NCBI RefSeq assembly: GCF_037975245.1
Contig: NC_092568.1
Location: 35,252,501 to 35,316,500, forward strand
Origin: Apostichopus japonicus
Taxonomy: Eukaryota; Echinodermata; Holothuroidea; Aspidochirotida; Stichopodidae
Length of the DNA: 64,000 bases
Direction of reading: 5' to 3'
Shown here: one piece after another, positions 11,260 through 22,822 of the stretch
How positions within the stretch are numbered: the first letter of the stretch is position 1
Layout of the letters: every line of letters begins with the position of its first letter
Notes under the pieces: generated by a model
What the model was told of the DNA's origin: nothing
Seen by the model: the letters and a program-made list of their open reading frames with translations, nothing else
Database searches by the model: none
Made by a program: the position numbers and the translations under genes

Positions 11260-13150
11260 TCAGACCCGATTACAATGCTTAAAGTGCTTGTCCAAAGCAT
11301 TCTTAAACCCATTGACACTACTTGCAAATACAACTTTCTCAGGCAAACCATTCCACTCTTTCACAACCCTATTAGAAAAAAGGTATGCCGAATATTAATC
11401 CTACTGTGTGACTTTTGGAGTTTAAGACAACCTCTGGTACAACTACTGTTAGCAAACATGAAAAAGTCGGTAAAGGATAAATTGTCGAAACCATACACAA
11501 TCTTGAAAACCTGGATCAAGTCCCCACGTAACCTCCTAAGCTCCAGTGTGGTGAGATTCAATAGTTGTAACCGCCTATAATAAGGAACACTCTTTAAGGA
11601 ACTAATCTTCCAAGTAGCTCTTCTCTGGACCTTTTCAAGTACTTCCTTATCCTTAGCAAAATAAGGCTTCCAAGCCTGCACAGCATACTCCAGATGAGGC
11701 CTAACCAACTGCTTATAAAGCCTAACTACCATGTCCTCTTTCAGAACACTGAAGTTCCTCTTGATCATACCTAAAACCCTATTACCTCTTTTAGCAGCTT
11801 CAAGACAATGTTTAGAAGGTTGCAGAGATGAGTCAATGTAGATACCTAGGTCTCTTTCAACAGAGACCTCCTGTAACTTCACACCATTAAGATTGTATGT
11901 AAACTTTTGGTTACTACTACCAATGTGCATTACCTTGCATTTATCAATATTAAAAAGCATTTGCCACCCCTGAGACCAGGAAAAAATCTTATCCAAATCC
12001 GCTTGAAATTTCTCAGAATCGCTTTTGGGAGAGACCTCAGAATACAATTTGGTGTCATCAGCAAACTTCTTAGCTGTACACAAAATATCACCGTCGATGT
12101 CATTTATATAGGCAACAAACAACAAGGGACCCAATACAGACCCCCACTAGTAACGTTCTGCCAAGAAGAAGCACAGCCTTTAATTACCACCCTCTGTTCC
12201 CTATTACCAAGCCAATTCCCGATCCAAGACAGTAAATTCCCATTGACACCCATGCTCTTCAGCCTGAGTAAAAGACGCTGGTGGGGAACTTTATCAGAGG
12301 CCTTTTGGAAATCCAGGAACACAACATCTATAGACTTCTGCCGATTAAGTGAGCTTGTTACATTTTCCATAAACTCAAGGATATTAGTGAGACAAGACCT
12401 TTTTTGACAAAAGCCATGTTGAGACTCTCTGATCAAAGACTGACTGCTGAAGTGACAGACCATAGACTGTTTAACAATAGACTCCATGACCTTACAAACA
12501 ACACTAGTGAGACTAACGGGCCTATAATTACAGGGCTTAGACTTATCACCCTTCTTTAAAATTGGGGTAATATTAGCACATCTCCAGTCCTTAGGAACAT
12601 AACCTTCATCCATAAATTTACTAAAAACCAATGAGAGTGGAACGCATAAATGGTGTGCAAAAGTCTTCAACAAATACGGATAGATTGCATCCGGTCCAGA
12701 AGCTTTAGAAACATTTAGACGAAGCAGCTCCTTTAAGACAGCCTCATCCGAAAATAAGACCGTATCCAGTTTAGGCCTATCACTGCACCCCTGAAAATCT
12801 GGAATACTATTCATATCTTCCCTTGTGAAAACCGACACAAAATAGTTGTTCAAAAGATCTGCAAGATCTTGACTATCAGTAACTATATTATCAGCCTGTG
12901 GTGCCATAAGAGAAACAATTGCATCTTTAACTTTCTGCTTTGACCTGACATAATAAAAGAAGGCCTTTGGGTGATCCTTAATTTTTAGGGCAATGCTATT
13001 TTCGATATTCAATTTTGCATCAGAGACTAAGCATTCTACCTCAGCTGATGAATTTTTAACTTGGCCAAAAGAGATTCAGATTTAGTCCTCCTAAACATCT
13101 TCCACATTCTACGTTTTTGCCTAATTGCACATCTAACTTTCTTATTCATC
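11260..13150 (-). pseudogene. CR1/Jockey-type LINE reverse transcriptase, frameshifted
   Basis: Minus-strand reading gives a non-LTR reverse transcriptase in broken frames. The upstream part (13012-12104) has KASGPDAIYPYLLK, ILKKGDKSKPCNYRPVSLTS, QHGFCQKRSC and DVVFLDFQKASDKVPH. The downstream part (12134-11361) has GPLLFVAYINDI, the catalytic FADDTKLY, and the CR1/L2-like thumb with LEKVQRRATWKI. A small deletion at about 12140 removes most of the conserved VPQG motif and shifts the frame. A one-base change near 11375 shifts the last block (VVKEWNGLP), whose stop is at 11260-11262. Another shift near 13060 separates a short basic N-terminal stretch. No endonuclease domain is present, so the copy is 5' truncated. 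The protein would be a mobile-element polymerase; this copy cannot make it. Confidence 0.93.
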
Positions 13151-13151
13151 C

Positions 13152-13319
13152 AGAGACCTAGGCATCTACATTGACTCATCTCTGCAACCTTCTAAACGTT
13201 GTCTTGAAGCTACTAAAAGAGGTAATAGGGTTTTAGGAATGATTAAGAGGAACTTCAGTTTTCTAAAAGAGGACATCGTAGTTAGGCTTTATAAGCAGTT
13301 GGTTAGGCCTCATCTGGAG
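13152..13319 (+). mobile_element. Inverted fragment of the same LINE
   Basis: This plus-strand piece encodes RDLGIYIDSSLQPSK through VRLYKQLVRPHLE, near-identical to the opposite strand around 11690-11865. It starts abruptly at AGAGACCTAGG and ends at CATCTGGAG, where the satellite begins without a gap. It is either a second LINE copy or an inverted duplicate of the neighbouring one. Confidence 0.9.
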
Positions 13320-14045
13320 CATCAATTTTCTGCAAATTGACGAGTTGCACACTTACTACCATCTCGACAAAATGACAAAATTCAGAAAATTGACGTTTTG
13401 ACGAGATAACGGATGTCGTCAATGCATGAATTTTCTGCAAATTGACGAGTTGCATACTTACTACGTATACCATCTCGACAAGATGACAAAATTCAGAAAA
13501 TTGATGCATTGACGAGATCCGTTATCTCGTCAAAACGTCAATTTTCTGAATTTTGTCATCTTGTCGAGATGGTAGTAAATGTGCAACTCGTCAAATTGCA
13601 GAAAATTGATGCATTGACGAGATCCGTTATCTCGTCAAAACGTCAATTTTCTGAATTTTGTCATTTTGTCGAGATGGTAGTAAGTGTGCAACTCGTCAAT
13701 TTGCAGAAATTTGATGCATGGACGAGATCCGTTATCTCGTCAAAACGTCAATTTTCTGAATTTTGTCATCTTGTCGAGATGGTAGTAAGTGTGCAACTCG
13801 TCTATTTGCAGAAAATTGAAGCATTGACGAGATCCGTTATCTCGTCAAAACGTCAATTTTCTGAATTTTGTCATTTTGTCGAGATGGTAGTAAGTGTGCC
13901 ACTCGTCAATTTGCAGAAAATTGATGCATTGACGAGATCCGTTATCTCGTCAAAACGTCAATTTTCTGAACTTTGTCACGTTACCATCTCGTCAACTCGT
14001 CAATTTGCAGATAATTGTCGTTTTGTCAAGTTGGTAACTCGCCAA
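13320..14045. repeat. 105-bp satellite with an orientation switch
   Basis: GACGAGATCC recurs at 13511, 13616, 13721, 13826 and 13931, a period of exactly 105 bases. Each unit carries the palindrome GACGAGAT-ccgtt-ATCTCGTC. Between 13320 and 13500 related units run in the opposite orientation. The switch is a perfect inverted repeat with 35-bp arms at 13470-13504 and 13538-13572. Because 105 is a multiple of three, one frame stays open across the array as a 35-residue repeat; I treat this as incidental. Confidence 0.93.
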
Positions 14046-14069
14046 TGCAATGTCCCTTCTACGCTTCCG

Positions 14070-14232
14070 TACATATATAATAAAATCATATAATTACAAC
14101 TTATTTCGTGACTGGATGTAACTACAAACCTCTGAACAAAGTTATTGTGGTTCACAGTCACACATGGGTTAGCGGTACAGTCTGATTCAGTAATTGGCAG
14201 ATCCTGTAATACAACAGCATCATAACTATTAA
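14070..14232 (+). repeat. Dispersed repeat, copy 1 (copy 2 at 20558-20728)
   Basis: It begins TACATATATAATAAAATCAT and includes GTTATTGTGGTTCACAGTCA, with the same order and few differences in the second copy 6.5 kb away. It sits immediately after the 105-bp satellite here. No TIR or coding potential is visible. Confidence 0.85.
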
Positions 14233-16190
14233 ACCAGGGAACACCGGAACATTTTTTTATTCCTTGTGCTATTTTTATATATATATTTAAAGTATGGAAT
14301 GGTGGAAATCAAATGAGAGGAAATGATACCAGGAATCCATATTTCACAATACTGAGGGTGAAAACCCTTACTGCTCTCATATTTCCCATGAATTAGGGGA
14401 ACCCAGGGAAAGGTCAAAATGGTATTTCATGTAATATATGAATAAAATAGGTATTAGATATGACTATCAAATGAAAGGAAAACACCACAAGGAATGTTAA
14501 TCTTCGTGTTACCATGCTGAAGAGCTGAACTTTTACCAGAGAAAATATTAATCTACACCCATTATTGGCTCGGTTGGGCAACGTTGGTGGGTGGGGTTGG
14601 GAAGCGTAAAAACTGAAGTTATAAAAGTAAGGCATAATGGGTATCAAATCAAAGGAAATTAAATTAGGAACAACACATTTTCATAAGAATACAAGTGATA
14701 CTCCCAAACTTTGTCACATATGCTCACTTTTAGGATGGGTTTGGGGAGGTAGTGGAAAACTCATCCAGTTTGCATATATGTAGCCTAATTTAAAAAAATA
14801 TATATATGGGGTAAGGGAAGCCTGTGTTATCAGAGCCCTCCTTTAGGAAACCCTCCAGTGATAAGCATATACCTTCAGACAAAATCGTACCCCAAGTCAG
14901 AAAAGATGTTCAGGGCTATGCCAATAAGACAATGTTTCTCCTTCTTTTGGCATATCAGACAGTATCTATAATTGGTTACTCCTTCACTACAGTTCTGGCT
15001 GCACTCTGGAGTTTGCATGGTTGAATTTTTTATTGCTAAAAAGAATGGTAGATATTAATCAATGAGGCCTAACTGTAGCCGAAGCCAAACAGATACTAAG
15101 CAGAAACGTAATACATGCAATTGGATTAATTTCAAGAGGATACAGCTCAATTATTGGATGGGAAAAGCAGTGTGTCCTTCCCACTTTAAGAAATGTCTTC
15201 GTCATCAAACATTTTAAAAGAACTACATAGTGTTATATTTGATATAAATTGAATTTGGAATAAATTGGCTTCAATATTTGAAAATGTGTACCCATTAAGT
15301 TTTATGAGGGGGAGTGAGGACATGTCCCTGTGACTATGCCGACTATGTCACATACTCACATAGCCACTGATAAGTCAATATAAGCTTGTACTTGCAGCGT
15401 ACAATGTGAAGTACCAAAATATATGTCCATGTAAAGTAGATAGGAATTTTATAAGGCACATCCAACTTTTTGTAAATCGTGTGGGTAACCTATAAACCTC
15501 TTGGTTAACATGATCAGATAAGATATTGTAACAAGAAAAATTAAAACAGTGAACAAGAAACTGAAACAAAATAAATAAATAAATGTAAAATAAAATTGGA
15601 TCACAGTCCTAGATCATACCCTCATCCTATCAAAGTTTACCCACACCCACACATCTCCTCATGGTCGACTATTCTCTTAAGACTAATATATTAACTGCAA
15701 GCTACAATCCATGTAGTTGTATGGCTCTTGCTCACGCAGTTATACATAGCTTCATGCAGGGTACATTCCATGTACACCTTGCGCCAATGTCACACCAAGG
15801 CCCAAGCTATTATACACTTCAGTAACGTCATGCCCAGCTTATCTGAAACATTATTTGGGCTAGCCTGATATATTCCTACACCGGCAAGGTGTTGCTTGCA
15901 CGTGGACACACCAACAAAAAATGACGCGAGAGCCGTCCAATCCTTCACACTAACGTGAATCCTGAATGTTGTCTAATGTTTCACTTAGTTTCTGTAGATT
16001 TTTTCTTTTTATCAAAAACAAATTTTGGAGCATGATTTTAGAGCTCCAGATAACCCTCATAACAAATTTGAGCCGTAACCTTTTTTTTCGCACTTTATAA
16101 AGGCCTGTTTTCTTTGAGATTTTTTTGTATAGTAATACGGTAAAGTGGGTATAAACCTGTTTTACCAGTCAAATTCTCTCAGATCAGGGA
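14233..16190. other. Non-coding stretch, nothing recognised
   Basis: AT-rich sequence with only short incidental reading frames. I find no motif that supports a gene or RNA. Confidence 0.4.
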
Positions 16191-16195
16191 TTCTC

Positions 16196-16345
16196 CCCAA
16201 CCACATCTCTACCAAGCACCTATGCCCCTGGTATCCCACGTAGGAAGCGGGGGATTGTGGGGAGTTAATTATTCTCAGACCTCTCCCCAGGACAGCACAA
16301 GTTGTATTTGGCCCCCCCCCTTTCATAAAATCAAGGATCCGCCCT
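16196..16345. repeat. Degraded repeat ending in GGATCCGCCCTTGCC
   Basis: This piece contains TAGGAAGCGGGGGATTGTGGGGAGTTAA, echoed at 16421-16447, and a C run followed by a GGATCCGCC end. A third related end lies at about 17023-17055 (C run, then GGATCCGTACGCAG). These look like old copies of a short non-autonomous element. Confidence 0.45.
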
Positions 16346-16454
16346 TGCCCGCAGATCAAGTACATCTCAGAGCATCTATATTTAAAAATAAGATGAGAAG
16401 GCCCCCCTCCCTCACGACTTTAGGAAGTGGAGGTTGGGGGGAGTTAACCCCCAG

Positions 16455-16711
16455 CAATGGCGTAGCCAGGATTTTTGGCTGGGGTGCAGGCTGAATCCTG
16501 ATTTTGTTCTACGTGAGGCTTGTAAGCAGAGCGCCACCATCAGTTTGCACAGAAAGTAGAGATTTGTGGAAAAGGGTACCTCTAGATTGCCGGAAGTGGC
16601 ACTTCCCAGGTCTTGCAAGTTGTATCTAAACAAAATCCTTTATTTTGGACGAATCATTTTATTTGTCTTTTAATAGAGCGTGACTTTGGCCATCCCCTGG
16701 CTACGGGCCGC
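16455..16711. mobile_element. Degraded hAT MITE of the GGCGTAGCCAGG family
   Basis: It starts AATGGCGTAGCCAGG and ends CCCTGGCTACGGGCCGCC, giving imperfect inverted ends. The interior has the shared core: AGCGCCACCATCAGTTTG, then GATTGCCGGAAGTGGCACTTCCCAG. No target duplication remains visible. Confidence 0.6.
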
Positions 16712-18162
16712 CAAAACTATTCAGGAAATTTTTTTGGGGTTCTCTCACTAGGGATAATCACCAAATACACTACATTGCATCTAGCCTAAGGATCCTTTAT
16801 TGTTTAAAACATCCTCAACTTTATTATTTGCTCATTTAAAAAGTATTAAGACTAACCCCCAAAATAAGAAAATTCTTGAACATAAATTTACTTCAAAAGT
16901 TGCAACATATAGCCTAGGCCCTAGCACCAGATTGCAAATAAGGACCCTTAAATATTCAAAATATTCTCAAATGACCACTCTCTAGCCTCTAGAACGGTGA
17001 TCAAAAGATTACGATATATTTGCCCCCCCCCCCCTTCATACTTCATGGATCCGTACGCAGATGAAGTACATATTAATGCATCTATATAAAATATATAAAG
17101 TATGATTATGAGAGGGCATATACCCCCCACCCCCACCCGGTACAATTTTACACTCGGCTTCGCCTCCACATTCAGAACCCCCCTTCTTTTCTCAAAATTC
17201 TGGATCCGTGCCTGCTGCCTACATACGTACTGTCAGTTATTGCTTTTATGCTAGCCAGTAACGTTCAGGCCAACGTTAGGATAGCCTAGCCTAACATAGC
17301 GCAACTTTATTTAGAAAGTTGTTAAATATCATTGATAAAATCGACTTTTGTCAGCACATTGCATATGTAATATTTCGCAATGTACAATAATTGATATACC
17401 ACTTTTATTCTGCAATTCTTAAAGCTAGTTTGGTTAACAACGTCATTAGATCGGATGACTAGTGAAGTATATACCGTCCTGGCTGTCGTGCACTGGTGGT
17501 CATCTCATTAGCAATAACAGGACAGTGTTGCCAGATGCAAATCTATACTAGGTGCAAATTTGGTACAAACTTGGTTTTCTTTAATAAAAAAAATCACTGC
17601 GATAAATGTTTGCAATGGAAGGCATTAACGTATACTCAGATGAAAGAAAAACAATAGGGCAAAATTTTAATATTAAAGATGCTGAAATACAGTATATGAT
17701 AAAGAAATGCATTCAAATACAATATAAGGTCTATTTTCCCTATAACCCCTGTACAAAATATGATGTTTGCGACCTTCTGGTGGGGGTGAGTGTAATTATT
17801 GAAGTAATATAAGCCCTTAGAGGGAAGATGCCAGAGGTTCACCAAATATTTTATTTGTGATTAAGTTAACTGATGCCAAGTACAGTGCTGTCCCCCCCCC
17901 CCCGATATTTCCACTTCCTAAATAAAAGTATAGGTGTACGATAACCTCAATATTCTAGGCACGTACCGTACTGTTCGAATGGCGTTGAAACAGAGCACAA
18001 GGTACTCTTTAAAAAAATCACACAAGAAATAACCTGGGCATAAAAAACAACCAAACGAACGACTGATCCGTTCTCAACCCCAGTCCCCATTGTTTTGTCG
18101 ACTATGAGGGTGCGATCATCGTCAGGTGTGTATCACGATTCCCCTACAAGGGGAACATTATG

Positions 18163-18189
18163 CTACACATGATCTTAGCCAAAAGGCCG
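18163..18189 (-). pseudogene. U2 snRNA 5'-end-like segment, copy 1
   Basis: On the minus strand this reads CGGCCTTTTGGCTAAGATCA followed by TGTGTAG. The 5' region of metazoan U2 snRNA, just after its first bases, has the same 27 positions with one difference. A perfect hairpin TTCCCC-TTGTA-GGGGAA follows where U2 has stem-loop II. Further downstream the resemblance is weak and I see no Sm site. It could be a U2-headed SINE or a diverged pseudogene; a functional U2 is unlikely. Confidence 0.7.
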
Positions 18190-18209
18190 CTCATCACGTG
18201 CATGCACGT

Positions 18210-18498
18210 CAGGCGCGTAGCCAGGAATTTGCCAAGGGAGGGGCGAAACTGTAGATTCGGCATTGCTAACTATCTAAGCGTAGCTCCACAATGATTGGCG
18301 CGAAGAGTACAAGAAAATTTTGGCTGAAAATGCCTTCCAGATCGCTGGAAATGGCACTTCCCGGGCCTTGTTAGTTGCATCTTAGCATTTTCTTTTTCGA
18401 AAATACTAGCGATATCATAAAAACATTAAAAAAATATATATATACACTCAAAGGGGGGCGGCTGCCCCTTCGCCCCCCCCCCCCCAGCTAATCGCCTG
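18210..18498. mobile_element. hAT MITE, full copy, with 8-bp target duplication
   Basis: Ends CAGGCGCGTAGCCAGG and AGCTAATCGCCTG are imperfect inverted repeats. ATGCACGT lies outside both ends (18202-18209 and 18499-18506). The third copy of the surrounding block (around 23050-23060) lacks the insertion and has a single target-like sequence, an empty paralogous site. The interior contains the shared core, with GGAAATGGCACTTCCCGGGCC, and no transposase. Confidence 0.93.
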
Positions 18499-18710
18499 AT
18501 GCACGTTCGCGAAGGTGATGACCTTGCGTTTCTCGGTGTTCCTCTGCTGCCCTTATAGATTCTACTAAGCCAAACGGCCCTGTATCTGTAAAAACAACCA
18601 AACGAACGACTGATCCGCTCTCAACCCCAGTCCCCATTGTTTTGTCGACTATTACGATGCGATCATCGTCAGCTGTGTATCACGATTCCCCTACAGGGGG
18701 GAACATTATG

Positions 18711-18737
18711 TTACACATGATCTTAGCCAAAAGGCCG
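18711..18737 (-). pseudogene. U2 snRNA 5'-end-like segment, copy 2
   Basis: It has the same minus-strand block CGGCCTTTTGGCTAAGATCA as copy 1, with TGTGTAA after it. The adjacent hairpin is slightly altered (CCCCTGTAGGGG). Confidence 0.68.
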
Positions 18738-18757
18738 CTCATCACATGCATGCACGT

Positions 18758-18864
18758 CAGGCGCGAAGCCAGGAATTTGCCAAGGGAGGGGCGAAACTGT
18801 AGATTCGGCATTGCTAACTATCTGCCCCTATCTGCCCCTTCCCCCCCCCCCGGCTAATCGCCCG
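18758..18864. mobile_element. hAT MITE, internally deleted copy
   Basis: It sits at the same position in the duplicated block as 18210-18498, with the same ATGCACGT duplication (18750-18757 and 18865-18872). It is only 107 bp long because about 180 internal bases, including the shared core, are missing. Confidence 0.9.
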
Positions 18865-19400
18865 ATGCACGTTCGCGAAGGTGATGACCTTGCGTTTCTC
18901 GGTGTTCCTCTGCTGCCCTTATAGATTCTACTAAGCCAAACGGCCCTGTATCTTTACTTTAATATAGGTCCTTACTTTACATAGGTATCTTTTCTTTATA
19001 TAGGTCGTAAGTTCCGATACCTATTGCAACATTGCTTATTAAATACACGTAGGATACTATATGTGTGCATGTTGTAAGCATCTGTATAACAAGATTATTT
19101 TATTCGTGTGGTTAAAGTTTAAGAATATGTCTGTTTGTGGTTAAAGTTTCAGTTCTATTAATCATGATAAAGGGCCTAGGTAACATCCGGATGTTAAATA
19201 GATACGTCCTTCTTAATTTAAGTTTAATCACTTGTCAGATGTGACTATTGGTAAAATATGTTATGACTGACATGTCAACTCAGGAACCAACAGAAGCAAA
19301 CTTGAAGATTTTTACAAGTAAGTCCGTCCCCTGGACCCTCGACGGGGATCCCTGGACCCCACCAAGGGACCCCACCCTATGTAAAGTTGCACAACATTGA

Positions 19401-19496
19401 TCTTATTTATAGAAACTTATTTCAAGGAAATATCCATCAAAAAGCTATGTATATGTACTAACTTAATACACTGATGTTCTTTAAAGAAAGTGGTAC
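19401..19496. other. Putative intron start after candidate exon
   Basis: If the candidate exon at 19497-19629 is real, this is the 5' part of its first intron on the minus strand, starting GTACCA. No following exon was recognised. Confidence 0.25.
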
Positions 19497-19629
19497 CTTG
19501 TTCTTCGGGTGAATCTCCGCTCTGTTGTTCACATACTTCGGTAATCGGCACTTCGTCATCTCGAAGCAGTAAGGAGAGTACATATTTGGTATCCCGTCGT
19601 ACCTGTCTGCGTATTTTCACTGACGCCAT
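19497..19629 (-). CDS. Candidate first coding exon, unknown protein
   Basis: On the minus strand, ATG at 19629 in the context CAAGATGGCGTC opens a frame MASVKIRRQVRRDTKYVLSL, followed by an acidic stretch with DDEVPITEVCEQQ and SPEEQ. It reaches a possible donor CAAG|GTACCA after base 19497. About 60 bases upstream of the ATG is TATATAG (19692-19685). The N-terminus is basic and the following part acidic; no domain is recognised. The evidence is the ATG context, the TATA-like box and plausible composition only. It may equally be a chance frame, and I cannot find later exons. Confidence 0.3.
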
Positions 19630-19639
19630 CTTGTGCAGA

Positions 19640-20557
19640 TGATTCTTGTTACAAGAAATTGGGAATACTGATCCAGCAGGCAGCTATATAGTCAGTTCAG
19701 TCACAACTGCCGGAAGACTGTACAGAACAAATTGACAGGCTAATGACGGTTCCATTCACAGTAAAGATGGAAACATTTGGTTAATTAATGGTCTAATATC
19801 ACACGCTTTTAACAATTTGACGTGCTATGTGTACGCAAAACGTCACAAACTTAGAATTTGCCTGTTTTTGTCAATTTCACAACATTGTTGTCATGAAGTA
19901 ATGCTATGCCTCATTAAAGTGGCCATCAGGCTCCTGCAAGGTCGTTAACCCTTTAATCTTTTGACCTTTAAGTTTCACCTCGTTAATTCCCACGGTGTCC
20001 AAATAAAGAAGTACAATAGAATTTTTTTCGGTCCATTTTCAGACGTCTAGTTTAGGAGCTCGTATTTTCACGCAAAGACAAACTTAACCAAAGACTAGTA
20101 CCACGTGTTGTGTTCTTTGTTACCCATGATTGGTTCATTCATTAAGAGATTCGGTAATTATATACACAAGTGTACAATCAATACATATAAAGCTGCGGTC
20201 AATACCCACAACACAGTGTGCATAACAGCGATGGACATCTCAGGTCTAGATAAAAGATAACAGGGTATCACGTTTCATTACTGTCTGCATTTTGTAGCGA
20301 CAAGAAGAAAAGTTCACTTGCAAGCAACGGAAAGTTAACTTTTTTTCAGAGCGCAGCACGCAGTTTTGGGCGAGTCTTCAATACCATTAAAACATCTGAA
20401 GTAAGCATGCTTGTAATTTCCAATAGGCAGGCTGGCCTCATCACATTATGATCTAGCGCTCTTAATTACTTGGCAAGATGACCATAGATCCAACTTCAAA
20501 CCTAGCATCCTACACTATGCGAAACCTAAGGAGTTCTATATGAAGCTAACTACAATT
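19640..20557. other. Non-coding stretch, possible upstream region of candidate exon
   Basis: Apart from the TATA-like box at 19685-19692 I see nothing that I can support. Confidence 0.35.
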
Positions 20558-20728
20558 ACATATATAATAAAATCATATAATTACAACTTACTTCTGTGAC
20601 TGGATGTAACTAAAAAACCTCTGAATAAAGTTATTGTGGTTCACAGTCACACACGGGTTAGTGGTACAGTCTGATTCAGTAATTGGCAGATCCTGTAACA
20701 CAATAAAAACAGCATCATAACTACATGC
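20558..20728 (+). repeat. Dispersed repeat, copy 2 (copy 1 at 14070-14232)
   Basis: Same orientation and order as copy 1, with a short extra CAATAAAA before AACAGCATCATAACT. Confidence 0.85.
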
Positions 20729-20729
20729 G

Positions 20730-21790
20730 ACCAGACTACAACAAATTATCTAAACTTGTACACATTTCTATAGTCCATTAATCACTGCTAGCTTCAAAAA
20801 ACAACATCCAACAGTCTAACTTCAGCTCGCAGACGAACTTCAACCAAACTTCAGTCATGAATATTCATATCACCGAAAGTCCCATACATGTTGTGATCAT
20901 CGTGAACCACATTAAAACCTTTACTTATAAAAACCTCTGTAAACAGTAATATGACATGAACATAGTAACGTCAATTCTCCCAATATAGCCTCGATAACAC
21001 TTGGTAAACAGTACAGAGTATTGGTCTTCCTACGAATGCTAATTCTGAAACCAATACTGCGGTGTACATCGTTATCCAACAATGGAGCATCTAAACGCTC
21101 AAGATGTTCATAACACGAAACCCATAGTACAAATCAGATAATTATTAACAGTTATCAAATCTATAAAAAAAAAACTCACCCTCAATGTCATCAGAACATT
21201 AGCAATATTATTTGCTAAAAAAACAGTAATCTTTGCTCATATTACCTCCGTGAACATCCTTCAACTGCGCGCTAGGACGCGCAAGTTTGATCTGCTAACC
21301 CTATACCACAGAATTTCTGTGCCGTATATATATACAGAATAATGTATTAATATCTGTGTATTCAAGCCACAGACTATCTGTGATACAGGCATCGCACCAC
21401 CTGATACTAGTTAAAGATTAACAATTGTCGGAAAATTACGGCGGTCATAAAGTGACATGCGAGATGTAGAGTTACCATGTTAGAATAACACGTTACCGCG
21501 ACAAAATATGGAATTTTTGTCGAGATATACCGAGTTACGCTAACTTGACATCTCGGTAAAATGTCTCTTTTCTGAGTAATCGTTATTCTTTCTTATGCTT
21601 GGATATTGAAGAGGATCAAATAAACTACTGATGGTCTAAAAATTCTGGAGGATTGAAGGAGATTTAGGTCATATTAGAAAATCTTGGGTGAAACAAGAAC
21701 ATTCCGCGACGAGAGCTGGCAGATAAGTTGAGGGTGGACTATGCTAAACTTTGAGCTCTTCTAGCTCAAACTTCAAAACGTCATAGTGGC
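20730..21790. other. Non-coding stretch, nothing recognised
   Basis: AT-rich sequence without supported features. A segment near 21490-21560 (GTCGAGATATACCGAG and similar) loosely resembles the style of the 105-bp satellite, but I cannot align it. Confidence 0.35.
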
Positions 21791-21793
21791 AAA

Positions 21794-21945
21794 AGTTGAA
21801 TGTGCTGTGATAGCCCAAGCCATCAGCTATCATATGGTGGGTAGGACATGTCAGTTGAAAACTTCTATCTACAATTAATTGTGGGCGACACCTGTTGACA
21901 TAGTTGTGATAACTGATGGCTTGGGCTATCACAACACATTCAACT
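21794..21945. mobile_element. Palindromic MITE-like element
   Basis: The left arm AGTTGAATGTGCTGTGATAG continues GCCCAAGCCATCAG. The right arm is its reverse complement with very few mismatches. The arms are about 40 bp around a 70-base centre, so the strand can fold into a long hairpin. No target duplication is clear. Confidence 0.8.
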
Positions 21946-21949
21946 GGGG

Positions 21950-22820
21950 AAATAGGCCACTTTCGGACAAAAACGAAGATACAATAGGCCAGATCTTAGG
22001 CCAAAATCTATGTAGAAAATGTTGATGTAAGTAAACTTCGGCATGCTTGGCTATTTCAAAATAAAAATCCATCGGGAAAATTCTATGAAACACGTAGATC
22101 GTACAAATTTTTGAGTGAGCAGAGTTTACTGTTGTTCTGGTTGGAAGTTTGTGCGTATATCGTGGCTTGGAAAGGAGGAAGATAAACAAAATACTACTTT
22201 TCACATAAGGTTGTAATATACACACGCCGGATTAAATAATGAATAGCTGTACGGCCTATACATTAGAGTCCTGCCTACTGAAATATTAGTTCTTCAATTT
22301 TGCGCTATTTTTGCCAATCTAGACTACCAATTCTTTAGACAACATTAAGGTTAGGCTTTTATGGCCTCACTCACAACATTTCACTCTCCCTTCGCACTAC
22401 GTATCGCCTCCCGTGGCCAGCCAACGCCACAAACGTAAAGCCCCTCACAACCCCACCCCCACCCCACCCCACCCTTGTGTTTTTTACAAGGTGATGTGCG
22501 CTATTGGCTTCAAGCGTAAAGCCTACATGTTTTCATGGCGGCATTCAAAGTTTTGGTAGTGTTAATGCCGGGCTTAGGATTCCTTAACTTCGGGGTAATT
22601 TTTGACCAGACGTATACTGGCAGTCCTGATGCACTGACCTACATGACGTACTTTCTTGTACCCGCTGATTCCACTGACCAAACTTAAGCATGCCGATTAC
22701 CCAAAAATAGTTTTCTGGATATGTGCTATTTCAGTTAGTTTTAGCGAAATGTTCGTATCATTTCTTCTGATTTCGTTAGTCAGTCGTCTATACAACCTCA
22801 AGATTCTAGTCACGAATTCT
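21950..22820. other. Non-coding stretch, nothing recognised
   Basis: I see only incidental short frames and a short CCCCAC-rich tract near 22450-22470. Confidence 0.4.
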
Positions 22821-22822
22821 AG

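Larger units (their letters stand above)
17973..18590. repeat. Duplicated block, copy 1, with U2-like segment and hAT insertion
   Basis: The block runs from GGCGTTGAAACAGAGCACAAG to CGGCCCTGTATCTG. It contains the U2-like segment at 18163-18189 and the MITE at 18210-18498. The next copy begins directly after it at the motif AACAACCAAACGAACGACTG, so copies 1 and 2 lie in tandem. Confidence 0.85.
18591..19400. repeat. Duplicated block, copy 2
   Basis: This copy starts with AACAACCAAACGAACGACTG, continues through the U2-like segment and an internally deleted MITE, and runs to GACCCTCGACGGGGATCC and beyond. It shares the MITE with copy 1 and the long right flank (from GCCAAACGGCCCTGTATC to about 19370) with copy 3 at 22823-23585. 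Confidence 0.88.

Noticed and set aside
13320-14045. CRISPR-like array
   Set aside because: Units are contiguous 105-bp satellites without unique spacers, in a eukaryotic genome.
13509-14093. 194-codon frame with a 35-residue repeat
   Set aside because: The frame stays open because the satellite period (105) is a multiple of three. There is no start context, no homology, and the same satellite runs reversed next to it.
18163-18189. Functional U2 snRNA gene
   Set aside because: The match is confined to the 5' region plus one hairpin. No Sm site or later U2 stems are visible, and the segment is embedded in a larger duplicated block.
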